Shown here: positions 22,731-32,923 of the stretch, in pieces
How positions within the stretch are numbered: position 1 is the first letter of the stretch
Layout of the letters: each line of letters opens with the position of its first letter
Assembly (NCBI GenBank): GCA_958510825.1
Contig: OY294048.1
Coordinates: 14,649,589-14,713,588, forward strand
DNA length: 64,000 nucleotides
Direction of reading: 5' to 3'
Origin: Brachypterus glaber
Lineage: Eukaryota > Arthropoda > Insecta > Coleoptera > Kateretidae
Notes under the pieces: generated by a model
Database searches by the model: none
What the model was told of the DNA's origin: nothing
Seen by the model: only the letters and a program-made list of their open reading frames with translations
Program-made: the position numbers and the translations under genes

Positions 22731-23099
22731 AAAATAACACAAAATTACAAATTTTACATTGATTTACACCTATCATCAATTAAGGACTGTGTAATTATAC
22801 AGAAAATTACATATCGGTTCATATTATCTTACATATTGCTTCTATGGAAAATTTTACGAATCGATCTTTGGCAACCAGTCAGCATTTTTTTTTACAGTGG
22901 ACCATGTAATATAATAATTTGTTACTAGAAGCTCTATAATAATAAATAAACATTCTGAAAATGGTCTTTATCGTCTTGGAGGGCCTAGGTATCTATCCCC
23001 TTCCAGTTTGTAGAGTTCTATTAATGTAAAATGACAAAAGCAAAGTATTTAAATACTGAAAATCAACCTATGGAGGTTTTTAATGTAATATTTACATAA
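22731..23099. other. AT-rich interval
   Basis: Several TGTAAAATTACA-like words reminiscent of the minisatellite at 15531. No gene. Confidence 0.35.
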
Positions 23100-23330
23100 C
23101 TTTTTAACTGTGTATGGTTTCGGCCTTGCAGTGGACCTTTTCACCCAGATTCGTCCAAATTATATAGTTTGGAAAATTGATGGTTGACGATTTGATTTTC
23201 AGTCGATTTCACAGCCGCATCGAAATGTGAATAGAATTCCGGTCAGAATAATTGACTCGAATTCAAATTAAGTTTTGTCCCCAAATGCCACATGTGCGCC
23301 CCCTGCCGCATCAAGGTGCAATCTGTTTTT
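23100..23330. other. Higher-complexity island, candidate regulatory DNA
   Basis: Contains TTTCACAGCCGCATCGAAAT, AGAATTCCGGTCAGAATAAT and CCCCAAATGCCACATGTGCG. It has an E-box-like CACATG/CATGTG and no long open frame. Single copy in the window. Confidence 0.25.
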
Positions 23331-23814
23331 CAATTTCCATTTAATATTTTTAGTTAAATGGTATATCTAAAACGTTGATTTTTTTATATTGACATCAAAG
23401 TAATATTGGCTCGTACCACCAGGGTTGCCGAAAGCTAGCCTGGGCCCGGTGCAGCTGCAATTACAACTCGGGGATGCATAAGGCTATAATTTTTTAAAAA
23501 ATTGAAAAAAAATCATATTCGTTTCTTTAAAAATATGAAAGAGCGTTACGTAACGCTATATTAGTCCCCCCTTTTCTTCGTAACACTGAGCACTACCCCC
23601 TCCCCCCTAAGTGCGTTACTTATTTTAAGTATGACTTGGTATTTAGTGGAAAAAATGCATTTACTAGACTTATTTTATGCAATTTTGGCAAAATGTAAGT
23701 TTAACTAAATTGGCTGAGATTTAATAGGTTAATTTCATCTTGGTACAGACTTGCATATTCTTAAAAAATATATAATGTAACACTGATTTTATTCAACTGT
23801 TCTGACATCGTTTC
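23331..23814. other. Interval with possible Harbinger-like scrap
   Basis: AGAGCGTTACGTAACGC at 23541-23557 and CCCCCTCCCCCCTAAGTGCG resemble the subterminal part of the elements at 41258 and 29827. No complete ends. Confidence 0.35.
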
Positions 23815-23990
23815 TAATTAGGAGGTCTTAGTAGACATTTCTCCAAGGAGCAGGAGGCAAGGGGATTGTTTGGCCTTCGTCGGTCATCGATCGCAACAGC
23901 TGGTGTTGCGTCTTCCTTTCTGTGAAGGACCTGCCGCCTCCTTATTCGACGCCACACACTGTGGTGCTGAATGAGTTTCTTAACTGAACA
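23815..23990. other. Higher-complexity island
   Basis: Unusually GC-rich for the window (GGAGCAGGAGGCAAGGGG, GGACCTGCCGCCTCC), with a near-palindrome GCAACAGCTGGTGTTGC around a CAGCTG E box. It may be regulatory DNA or a coding relic; neither strand gives a long frame. It lies 300 bp upstream of the candidate signal-peptide exon. Confidence 0.25.
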
Positions 23991-24304
23991 ACATTCAGAA
24001 ATTTAGTATTCTGCGAGGCTGTCTTGCCTCGATTTCGAAAAATAAAAATAAATAAAAAAAGTAAATTAAAAAGACGAGAGTCGTGATTCTTAGTTAAGAA
24101 TCGAGACTTTTTGACATTTGACGTCAAATTACCTTAAAATGTTTTTCATAAAAGTTTGTTTGTATTGATTTTATCTATCACTTAGTGCGCTCGATATAGT
24201 AATTTCCATAACTGTCGACTTTTTTTATTTTAAGGTTCTTTAGTATGATACCCTGTAATTAGTTCTACTGTTGGGTGTTAAATAAATAAATATTCTTGCT
24301 CAAA

Positions 24305-24369
24305 ATGGTCGTTTACCAAGTTTCAGTATTTTGTCTAGCTGCGACTTTAATTTGCACCATAGTGCAAGG
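24305..24369 (+). CDS. Candidate first coding exon of a small secreted protein
   Basis: An ATG in a good insect context (CTCAAAATGG) opens 22 codons that look like a complete signal peptide: a short start MVVYQ, a hydrophobic core VSVFCLAATLICTIV, and a small-residue end VQG. The frame meets TGA unless spliced, and a consensus donor (CAAGG|GTGAGA) lies exactly at the end, in phase 2. No domain follows because the exon stops here. Hydrophobic stretches arise by chance in AT-rich DNA, but this one is not homopolymeric and has start context, core length and donor all in place. The rest of the gene is not established; a possible second exon is at 24490. Confidence 0.4.
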
Positions 24370-24489
24370 GTGAGATTGTCTTTGACCCGGCCACTTACGT
24401 AGGAAGAACGTGGCAGACCAAAGAGACCGGGTTTCATCAAAGGGAAAAAAAATTTTAAGCCTTTTCTCTACAGCTTTTTTCTTTTACAG

Positions 24490-24557
24490 TTTTTTTATTT
24501 CTAAGATTGCTCTCAATTGCAACTGTACAGAGGAAAATAAGGCTCAATTAAAAACTA
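24490..24557 (+). other. Possible second exon, running into a MITE
   Basis: A 120-bp intron would end in a pyrimidine-rich acceptor TTTTTTCTTTTACAG (24475-24489). The phase then continues with codons including ALNCNCTEENKAQLK and stays open to the MITE at 24560, inside which it soon meets a stop. The same frame remains open for about 27 codons on the far side of the MITE before a stop at about 25070. This suggests an exon cut by the insertion, or chance. No known family is recognised. Confidence 0.2.
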
Positions 24558-24559
24558 TA

Positions 24560-24984
24560 CACGGAAAAAAAAAATTATAGCTAGGAGCGCTATAACACAC
24601 ATACCAAGCAAATTATAATCGCTTATTATATAAATACAAGGCTTTCTCTTACAATTATGGCAGTCAGTGTAAAAATTTATATGAAATACTTTAATTGTTT
24701 AGTGAATAATAAAATATAACAAATAGTATGGCATTTATAGCTTAAATAGATTTAATTATTGTCCGTGCTAATAATTTTTATAATATAATAAAATTTCTGT
24801 AAATTTATAATAGTGCGTGTAATAAATATAATCGTGTCTGTAATATATATAATCGTTTCCAATTTATTTTTAACATTATTAGTTATTGTGTCCCTTATAA
24901 TCTATAGCTTAAATCACTATAATTTGCCACTGTTACCAAATATCTTATAATGTATAGCGCAGAGCCCACTAATTTCTTTCCGTG
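24560..24984. mobile_element. TA-flanked MITE, 425 bp
   Basis: CACGGAAAAAAAAAATTATAG on the left and CTAATTTCTTTCCGTG on the right are inverted, with TA outside (24558-24559, 24985-24986). Further in, AGGAGCGCTATA mirrors TATAGCGCAGAGCC. Very AT-rich interior with several ATAATCG words. Non-coding. Confidence 0.8.
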
Positions 24985-24986
24985 TA

Positions 24987-25940
24987 TTTGCTCCAACAAA
25001 ACTAGTAGAAAAAAAAACTTATTTGGATTCGAACTGGCATAAAATTAATCTTCAGACTTGCAGGACTTAAGATTTAATCGCTTTTTTATTGCCCAATAAT
25101 AATAAAAAATGGGAATAAACACATTTGAAAAAAAAAATGGCAACATGTTCCAGCAAAAATCGTTTTTTTTTCCTATTGGATATTTAGGACGTGATTCTGT
25201 GAATGTTGCAATATCAAGCATTATATACCGAATACCAAAGTTTCTTGCTTTAAAATGGGGGGTAAGGTATATTAATTAACTTCAATTTTTAAACCTGCAT
25301 ATCTATATGCATAATGTTTTTTATCAAATTTCAAAAAACTAAAATTTTAGAATAACTTCACGTCACGTGTTCATTCATTCAATCGTCATGGTGACGTGTC
25401 ACCGGTATGTACAATATGTTAGGCAACATAAATCTGTTTCTTCAATACCAGACCAAAAAAAAATCATAAAAATATAGAATTTTATTACAGTGGACCAAAA
25501 AATGTGCTTTATGATTTAATGTAAATTATTAAATAATACATAAAACAACTTACTAAATACAAAAACAAGTAGAAAATATTACACAACAGGCATTATAGTA
25601 GCCTATAACTTTAAATTTAACAGTGCTGACAATATCATATCGTCCCCTGTCTCACGTAACGACGTAACTGTCAGTTACCTCGTTAGGTGCAGGTCATAAG
25701 TTCCCTGTTTGTTATGAAGATAAAAAAAAAACGTTTTTACTTAAACAAACATATATTTTACCTTCATGCAATTTAAAAAACAAAAATGCTACCTTCATAT
25801 AATTTAAAATAAAATTTTTACCGAGATTTTTACCTAAAATATGTATAATTTTATTTTAAAACATAATAATAATTATACTTCTCTCTCTCGCTCTCTCTCT
25901 TTATCTAATCTAAATGTAGAAGTGACTATTATTTTAATAT
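24987..25940. other. AT-rich interval
   Basis: No gene or repeat boundary apart from the open stretch mentioned for the candidate exon up to about 25070. A short CT tract lies at 25879-25904. Confidence 0.4.
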
Positions 25941-25943
25941 GTA

Positions 25944-25966
25944 TATTTTTTTGTTACAGGTAAGAG
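25944..25966 (+). promoter_or_regulatory. Possible zero-length exon (recursive splice site)
   Basis: TTTTTTTGTTACAG is followed directly by GTAAGAG, so an acceptor and a donor are fused at 25959/25960. This is the form of ratchet points in very long insect introns. The core CAG|GTAAG is expected about once by chance in a window of this size and composition; the preceding T-rich tract makes this site better than random. Confidence 0.3.
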
Positions 25967-26040
25967 AAAATTTCAAGTAAAACCTACAATTTAATCTCTT
26001 AAAAGTAAGTAGCAAAATAACGTACTAAAATTATACAATG

Positions 26041-26653
26041 GGATCCAAAAGTCACTCCCCCCCCTTCTTAACTTTTGAACGAGTTGAGTTAAGACAACTT
26101 AAACTATCTTTAAGCATATATTTAAAAAAAATCAGCTCTTAACATATAGGCAGGGAATGTGGGCACTTTAAAGCCAATAAAATTATCTATTGGACTATAT
26201 ATTTTTTATTTTTTAACAATTTTTTTAAGTTTATTTTTCATTTTTTTTTTTGCTAAAAAATGCATTTTTTTCACTTTTTTTTTGTAAATTTTTATTTATA
26301 TTAATTAAAATTAATTATTACTTATGCTTTTTCATCATGAAATTAGTAATTTTTAAAAAATTGTTTGATTTTTTTAGAGAAATATTGACAAAAATACCCA
26401 TTTTCAACCCTATTTTAAAGCCCAAAGAAAATGTTTGAAAAAATAAAAAAATATATACTTAAATAGAAAATTTTATAAGCTTTAAAATGATGTATCACAC
26501 GACCCCCCTTTCCATTAAAATAATGCCCCCCATGCCCCCCCCCCGTCCATTTTAATACAAATATACAATAAAATTGTTTGTCTTGTCTCATTTAAGTGTT
26601 TCAAACTTGAAGTCGATATCTCAACTCGTTCAAAAGTTAAGACTTGGACCGCT
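26041..26653. mobile_element. Foldback element family E, copy 1
   Basis: The left end GGATCCAAAAGTCACTCC with TTTTGAACGAGTTGAG is mirrored on the right by CTCAACTCGTTCAAAAG and TTGGACCGCT. The interior includes ATGATGTATCACACGACCCC and runs of C. Same order as 62452-63085. Terminal scraps of the family are at about 45940-45995 and 47888-47935. Confidence 0.75.
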
Positions 26654-26671
26654 ATCTATATATGACCCTGC

Positions 26672-26801
26672 ACAAAGAAACCCACCTAGTGTGTCAAATT
26701 TACGTGTTTCACTTTTTTTCGGATTATTATGTAAAAAAAAATACATAAGAATAAAAAAAAAACAAATACGTAAATTTGTCACAATAGGTGGGTTTCTTTG
26801 T
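26672..26801. mobile_element. Short foldback MITE, 130 bp, 38-bp arms
   Basis: ACAAAGAAACCCACCTAGTG and on to AAATTTACGT is mirrored by ACGTAAATTTGTCACAATAG then GTGGGTTTCTTTGT. The centre is A/T-rich. Because the arms are so similar, both strands carry near-identical small frames. It lies 20 bp from the family E element. Confidence 0.8.
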
Positions 26802-27272
26802 ACCGTGTAAAATTTATTATAATCTATAAAACTATATTTATAGTACAAGAAAAATATGTGGTTATAGTACAGGAAAATAGCAGTTGACTGTAGAAATTAG
26901 CTGATTTTTTATGGTTGTTCCAAAAAAATATTAAACTTATTTTTTTCTAGAGCAGTTTTACTATGTAAAAGCACTTATAATATTATAAAATCTTACATAC
27001 GAGTGCTTCTAGTTATTATATTTTTACTGGTCGATTAAGTGTTTGTTTGCTTGGCTTTCAATGTATTAAGAATTTTATATTCAACGGCTTAAGAGAAGAA
27101 AAAAAAAAGAGTTGACACTTAAACCATATTCGTGAGTTTTTAAACATTCTACTTATAGTATAAACCATGTATAGAAAATAAGCTGTCAAGTTATATAATG
27201 CTTCTGATTGTATAGTATACTCCTCGCAGTTGCAAGTAACTTTTTTTCCTGGTGAATTAAACTTATTAGTAA
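26802..27272. other. AT-rich interval
   Basis: No gene. TATACTCCTCGCAGTTGCAAG at 27217-27237 is loosely mirrored by GAAGTTGCGAGGAGTATAAT at 29329-29348, on the other side of the tandem duplication, so the whole block could lie between old inverted ends. Confidence 0.35.
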
Positions 27273-28131
27273 ATTTCAATTTTTTAAGTAATAACAAGTC
27301 TCCTTCTATATCTTTTTAGTTTTTTAAAAAGTTTAGCTCTCATAATTTTTTTGTTTTTGGGTTTTATTTTTAAATTTGTTACGATTGACTTTGATTTTTA
27401 ATAATAGTTATTTATAATACAAGGGCGAAAAGTTAAATTTTTAAATTAGCTTAGTGTTTTGATTAATTTTTGTTAAAATGTATTTGTTATGAAAATAATA
27501 ATACTTCTGAAACCGTTCTATAAATATTATAGATATTAAAATTGATTTTACAATTGAAATTTTGTGTTTGTGATTTATTTTAGTGGATGATACAGATTAA
27601 CCGGTTAACCATATGTTTTGAGGTTATGTTATAGAAGAAATTTTTATTTATATGAAATGATTATAGGTAATACTTGTATCTGGTAAAAAAAACATATAGT
27701 TCAAGACCAAAAGTGATCTTAAAAAAAGCTACCAAAAAAACTTTTTTCTACGAACTAATGAAAGAAAAGTTAACATTTCTATCAAAAAAAGTGTTTTGAC
27801 CGAAAAATAACCTATTTCTTAGCATTTTACTTTTCTGCTCGTTACCATGACAGTAAGCGCAAAATTGAATTTTGTAGGCAACCGACAAGTCAATCGTAAA
27901 ACAGCTCTCAACTTGACAGTGTCAAGTATATGCTACGGGATGTTGAGTTCTGACATATTTTTAATATAAAATTATTATTTATTTTTAATAAAATCTCAAT
28001 TTCGTGTGCTAAATATTTATGTGTTAAATATTTGTTAAGGAATTATGGAGGGGTTTTCTTCTAAACCACCAGATTTGCATTTTTTTTTATAAATTTTTAT
28101 TAATTTTAGATCGTAGAAAAAACGTTGTTTG
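27273..28131 (+). repeat. Tandem duplication, unit 1 (about 859 bp)
   Basis: Starts AAATTTCAATTTTTTAAG and ends ATCGTAGAAAAAACGTTG; it is repeated immediately downstream. The units differ by scattered single bases and one gap: unit 1 lacks about 45 bp present near 28587-28630 of unit 2. A 17-bp palindrome ACTTGACAGTGTCAAGT lies at 27913-27929. No coding frame. Confidence 0.9.
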
Positions 28132-29036
28132 GAAATTTCAATTTTTTAAGTAATAACAAGTCTCCTTCTATATCTTTTTAGTTTTTTAAAAAGTTTAGCT
28201 CTCATAATTTTTTTGTTTTTGGGTTTTATTTTTAAATTTGTTACGATTGACTTTGATTTTTAATAATAGTTATTTATAATACAAGGGCGAAAAGTTAAAT
28301 TTTCAAATTAGCTTAGTGTTTTGATTAATTTTTGTTAAAATGTATTTGTTATGAAAATAATAATACTTCTGAAACCGTTCTATAAATATTATAGATATTA
28401 AAATTGATTTTACAATTGAAATTTTGTGTTTGTGATTTATTTAAGTGGATGATACAGATTAACCGATTAACCATATGTTTTGAGGTTATGTTATAGAAGA
28501 AATTTTTATTTATATGAAATGATTATAGGTAATACTTGTATCTGGTAAAAAAAAAATATAATTCAAGACCAAAAGTGATCTTAAAAAATATTACAGAAAA
28601 GGTAAAACATCTTATTTAAAAACAAAGCTACCAAAAAAACTTTTTTCTACGAACTAATGAAAGAAAAGTTAACATTTCTATAAAAAAAAATTAAGTGTTT
28701 TGACCGAAAAATAACCTATTTCTTAGCATTTTACTTTTCTGCTCGTTACCATGACTGTAAGCGCAAAATTGAATTTTGTAGGCAACCGACAAGTCAATCG
28801 TAAAACAGCTCTCAACTTGACAGTGTCAAGTATATGCTACGGGATGTTGAGTTCTGACATTTTTTTAATATAAAATTATTATTTATTTTTAATAAAATCT
28901 CAATTTCGTGTGCTAAATATTTATGTGTTAATTATTTGTTAAGGAATTATGGAGGGGTTTTCTTCTAAACCACCAGATTTGCATTTTTTTTTTATAAATT
29001 TTTATTAATTTTAGATCGTAGAAAAAACGTTGTTTG
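28132..29036 (+). repeat. Tandem duplication, unit 2 (about 905 bp)
   Basis: Near-identical second unit, with the extra segment TATTACAGAAAAGGTAAAAC and following. Such similarity over non-coding AT-rich DNA means either a recent duplication or an assembly that placed two haplotypes in tandem. Confidence 0.9.
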
Positions 29037-29151
29037 TATTACGAGCGCAAAATGTTATTTCTGCTTTCGCGTAATTGCTGATCTCGGCGAGACGTCTCGA
29101 TCATCAAATTCCACGCTCAAGCAGAAATCAGTAATTTTGTGCTCTTAATAC
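29036..29151. mobile_element. Small foldback, 116 bp
   Basis: GTATTACGAGCGCAAAATG with TTATTTCTGCTT is mirrored by AAGCAGAAATCAGTAATTTT and GTGCTCTTAATAC. The centre has GATCTCGGCGAGACGTCTCG. The right half recurs at 5949-5997, so it belongs to a dispersed family. Confidence 0.65.
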
Positions 29152-29823
29152 AAAAATAACTCTTTAGTCCTACGGCCACAAAGTCCAACTTTTCGCCGGC
29201 AAAACGTGAACAGAAAGTGACGCTTTTAAAAGTTATTTAGAATTCTGTATAACGGTAAAAACATTTTTGACTATGGACATTTTTTTCCTTTTTCGAAGTT
29301 TTAACTAAACGTATAATGCTCTCCTGCTGTGAAGTTGCGAGGAGTATAATAGGAAATAAAATATACTGCTGTAAAGATTATGTTTAGTTGTTTTTCGTGG
29401 AAAACTACTTATTCTAAAGCTAAAATAAAATAAAGTTTTATGTAACCACTTGTTGCGTCGAAAATGTTTATAATGTTATGTCTATCTAGAGGATTTAGAT
29501 TTTTAAAGATTATGTATGTATGTTTTATTCTTGTTATTTAAACACAGATTTTCAAGTTGAACAGATAAAAGTCCGTAATCGCTCTGATAACAGTATTTTT
29601 CGTCCTTGTATCGAGCCGAGTCAAAAAGGCTGGGGGACAAAATTATGCCAACTCGTCTAAAATTTGCCAGCTGCCAAGTTTCTTTTTTCCTCAAAAAAAA
29701 AAGCTCATCACTCTTGAAAAGTTGCTAACTGGTCTAAAATTTGCGAACTGCCACAAGTTTTTATCGCTCTTCGATAAAAGTGATCACAAATTACCAACTC
29801 TACCAATCTAAAATCCTGCTTAC
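29152..29823. other. Interval without gene
   Basis: Contains diverged repetition of AACT(C/G)GTCTAAAATTTGC (29651 and 29728). Nothing further. Confidence 0.35.
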
Positions 29824-29826
29824 TTT

Positions 29827-30208
29827 GGGAACGTTCAAGTATTACCTAGCGCTCTTGGTGGGTCTCGAAAACGTTATGCCACGTTACAGAGGGGGTGGGC
29901 TTGTTACGTAACACTTAAAAAATTATAAACTTATAAAATGTTCATTGGATCAGGTTTTTAATAATTATCTTGGTCTAAGATACGGATTCGTTGCAAATTT
30001 TATTGCACAAGGCGTTCACTAAATCATCCAAACAAAAAATAAGAGACGGAAAACCATATGCAATAACCGGTTTTCGGTTAACCGGTTGCGGAAATTACCT
30101 TAGACCGGTTTTTGGTTAAAACACGGAAGTCTTGAAAATGTTACGCCGCGTTACATGGGGGGGTCAAAAATGGTCAAATTTTGCGTTACGTAATACTTGA
30201 ACGTTCCC
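29827..30208. mobile_element. Harbinger-like MITE, 382 bp
   Basis: GGGAACGTTCAAGTATTACC at the left and GTAATACTTGAACGTTCCC at the right are inverted ends; TTT is duplicated outside (29824-29826, 30209-30211). Subterminal GTTACGTAAC and GGGGGTGGG/GGGGGGGTC words match the style of the 41258 element. The interior contains a duplicated ACCGG(T/C)TTT...GGTTA motif near 30070-30117. Confidence 0.7.
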
Positions 30209-30469
30209 TTTGAAGTTATTTTTTTTTTTTTTGAATGTTTAAATATTTTAAATTTTTCCAACCGAAGCTAAATTTGCCAACTCTGTAAATTATTGAGGGG
30301 GCAGGTTGATCCCCTTGCCCCCCTTAGACGAGTCCTTAGGTACTGATTACGAAATAAGAAAATTTAAAACATTTTTGTTTGCTTTCGGTTAAATTTTTAT
30401 TCTTTGGAAATTTAATTAGTGTATTTTGGCAAAGTGAATTTTTTTATTCGATTTAATCATCACACAAAT

Positions 30470-30690
30470 CCTGCAAACAGATGTAGGTACCGACATTCGC
30501 AGGTGTGAAAACAACAGTTGCCATTTGTTCGACCAGAAAAAAAAAATAAAACGAAGCAAAACCGTCGGTGAAATATTTATTTATCCACTTAGCGTTTACC
30601 GCCGGGCAAAAAGTCCTGCAAACATGAACGTCCCGACGCCTAGCGACGCTATGCTTTGCGGAAGTTCGTAAATTCACAGCTCGTACAACA
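30470..30690. other. Higher-complexity island with diverged direct repeat
   Basis: CCTGCAAACAGATGTAGGTAC with CCGACATTCGC (30472) and CCTGCAAACATGAACGTCCC with GACGCCTAGCG (30615) look like diverged direct copies. GC content is high for the window. A 74-codon minus frame covers it without recognisable domain. Confidence 0.3.
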
Positions 30691-30765
30691 GGACACAGGA
30701 CACATTTATCAAAAAGTTTATCAAAAAAAAAAAACGGATTACTAAGAAATTAACATGCTGCTTTA

Positions 30766-30903
30766 TAGTATATTATTTACCAAGTGAGAGAAGTTTAACA
30801 TTTTTGACCTGCTTCAAATTGCGGGATGAGCGCGCTAGCGCGAAGCCCGCAAGACGCGATCTAAAATGTTAAATCTTCGCTCACGTGGAAAATATAGTAT
30901 TTT
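30766..30903. repeat. Imperfect palindrome with GC-rich core, 138 bp
   Basis: Outer arms ATAGTATATTATTTACC / GGAAAATATAGTAT, then GTGAGAGAAGTTTAACATTTT / AAAATGTTAAATCTTCGCTCAC, and a core GCGGGATGAGCGCGCTAGCG with CGAAGCCCGC that includes the perfect palindrome CGCGCTAGCGCG. It resembles the terminal hairpins of families A and B and may be a solitary end of such an element. Confidence 0.7.
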
Positions 30904-31116
30904 TTTCACTACCAGTACAATTAATTAGCTATTTATTTATTTATTTTACTAAAATTTAATGAAAAAGCTTATGAATTTAAAATATCACGCAAGCCGTTCG
31001 CGGCCATTAAAAAACAAATGAATAACTTGACATTTCTGGCAGAAATTTTCTGGTGATCTGCTGAAATTATTAAGTTAGAAAGTGTTTCCGTGTTAAGTGT
31101 GATAAAATATATAAAA

Positions 31117-31245
31117 ATGGAAAGTGAAATGCAAAGCGATGATTCTGGTACTCCCCCAGAAATAAGGGGGCAGGCGAAAACTGTGAGGGAGAATCTATTG
31201 CCTCAAAAATCAATATATGGGGGTTGTACCTCTGGTCATCTATGA
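31117..31245 (+). pseudogene. 5' fragment resembling a Crypton-like recombinase gene
   Basis: An ATG after AAATATATAAAA opens 42 codons: acidic start MESEMQSDDSG, then TPPEIRGQAKTVRENLLPQKS, followed by a short unrelated tail and a stop. The segment with PEI...A..V..NLLP.KS resembles the beginning of insect tyrosine-recombinase-like (Crypton-type) proteins, where a Y..Y..F..W helix would follow; here the sequence changes character after PQKS at about 31212. Catalytic parts are absent. The upstream 100 bp is free of other repeats and could be its old leader. The family call is from memory of the pattern and is tentative. Confidence 0.3.
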
Positions 31246-32249
31246 TCCTTACGGTAATATATGGGTTGTATAATCTATGGTTGAATATGATGGACCAATG
31301 ATTTTCACTTTTCGAAGTGTTTTTTGTAAAACATGTTTTATAGGTACTAATTTAGCTAATATTTTTTAATTTATCATGCAATAAATAAATTTGGTGCCTA
31401 AAGACACTTGTAAATAGCAATGTGATTTAATAATTAAGTGAAACGTCAGATGCCAAAACAGCTGAATAAAAATTTATTATTTACCATGGTGCAATTTCAT
31501 TATTTTTAGAACCTCTGACGTCATAGGTAGAGAAATAATATTTCTACCAATAAAAAGAACAGTAATAAAGATGTGGTTTTAGGCTGGTGGTGAAAAAAAT
31601 TATTTATTCCAAAACATATTATGTCCAGTAGAAGGACTGATTGTGAACCAGCTGTGAAGTTTGTTTTTTAGTTTGTTTGATTTCTTTAAGACAGACGTAA
31701 GGCCTATGGCCCATTTGAATGAAACGGTTTTAAATAATTGGTAACCTTTCTGTGACTTTTTGATATAGTTCTCCGCATGAAAGAAAGTCTCCAACGTAAG
31801 GGGGAGGAATTATTCGCGCTCTCTTCTTTCCGTCAAGAGCATTATAAGGCGTACGTGCCTACATCGGGCCTCCCACTTGCACACACATTTCAAAAATATT
31901 TCCCGTAGTCACACATCCGTGCGTCAAACTATAGTTTAGTGATTTTAATCAAGGAAAAAGTTGAGGAGGTTGATTGGCTTAGATCTAAGATTTGCTATGG
32001 CGAATGATTTTAGTTTTAAGGAGGGGCATGTCGTGATCTTTGTGAATTTAGTTGTTTCTCGGCGTTGACGCATATTCTGAGTACCTACTTTGTTTTGGAA
32101 GGACTAACGTTTGGACGAAAGAGTTTTGTTGGGGGTGACTTTATTCCATCTGGGTCTCCGTAGGAAGCTTGATCATGTAAAGGAATTTATTTTTTTTTTT
32201 TTGATAAGAGCTTTTCCTGTTTTAGTAATTTTTCCAGACTAACAAATAC
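31246..32249. other. Interval without gene
   Basis: A loose direct repeat AATATATGGG(GG)TTGTA lies at 31212 and 31256. GC-richer text at 31795-31925 (GCATTATAAGGCGTACGTGC) may be a small island. Confidence 0.35.
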
Positions 32250-32253
32250 TTAA

Positions 32254-32919
32254 GGCGTTACACGTTTTTTCTATTTTTTTTTTAATACAATAAAGTAATT
32301 ATTATATTTTGACTTTTGACATATAAAAGTAAAATATCTCAAGAAGTTGTAAAAAAAAAGTTCATCAAAATATATTAAAAATTAAGCCGTTGACAGCTGG
32401 TTTTCGGAGACCACCTCGAAAAAAAGTGTCCTCGCGGTAGGCTGGATATCTCGCGATCTATTTAACTGAAGTCAAAAAAACAAAAAAATTCTGTTAGTAT
32501 ATGCTTATAGCTCGTGATTGAACGAAGGATTTGAAAAAAAAGTGCAATTGAAATTTTTGACAGAGTTTGAAAGTCGATAATATGATTTCCTAAAATTTGG
32601 CCATTTTTCGGTAACGTACTGGCTTGTAAAATGGGTTATAATTGAATAAATATAAAATCCTTCGTTCAGTCACGAGTTAATATTATTTAGAAGGAGTGTG
32701 TAAAATTTTAGCAAGATCGGTTCAGTAGTTTTTGAGAAATCGTGCCTACCGACTTTAAAAAACATAGTTTTCCGAAAAACGCTGCTTAATTTTTAATATT
32801 TTTTGATGAAATTTTATTTACAACTTCTTGAGATATTGTACTTTTATATGCCAAAAGGCAAAATATAATAGCTCTTTTAAGGTATTAAAAAAAATAGAAA
32901 ACATGTGTTTTTTAGCCCT
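32254..32919. mobile_element. Large foldback element, TTAA on both sides, 666 bp
   Basis: Most of the unit is inverted: TATTATATTTTGAC, TATAAAAGTAAAATATCTC and AAGAAGTTGTAAA on the left match the reverse of 32810-32870, and GCTCGTGATTGAACGAAGG (32511) mirrors CCTTCGTTCAGTCACGAG (32658). TTAA occurs at 32250-32253 and 32920-32923, as with piggyBac-type insertion. The last 8 bp of the two ends (GGCGTTAC / reverse AGGGCTAA) do not match well, so the class is unsure. Confidence 0.7.
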
Positions 32920-32923
32920 TTAA

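Noticed and set aside
26574..26848. Plus and minus frames with matching RNPP..SNLR / PP..TNLR text
   Set aside because: They are the two arms of the 130-bp palindromic MITE read on opposite strands.
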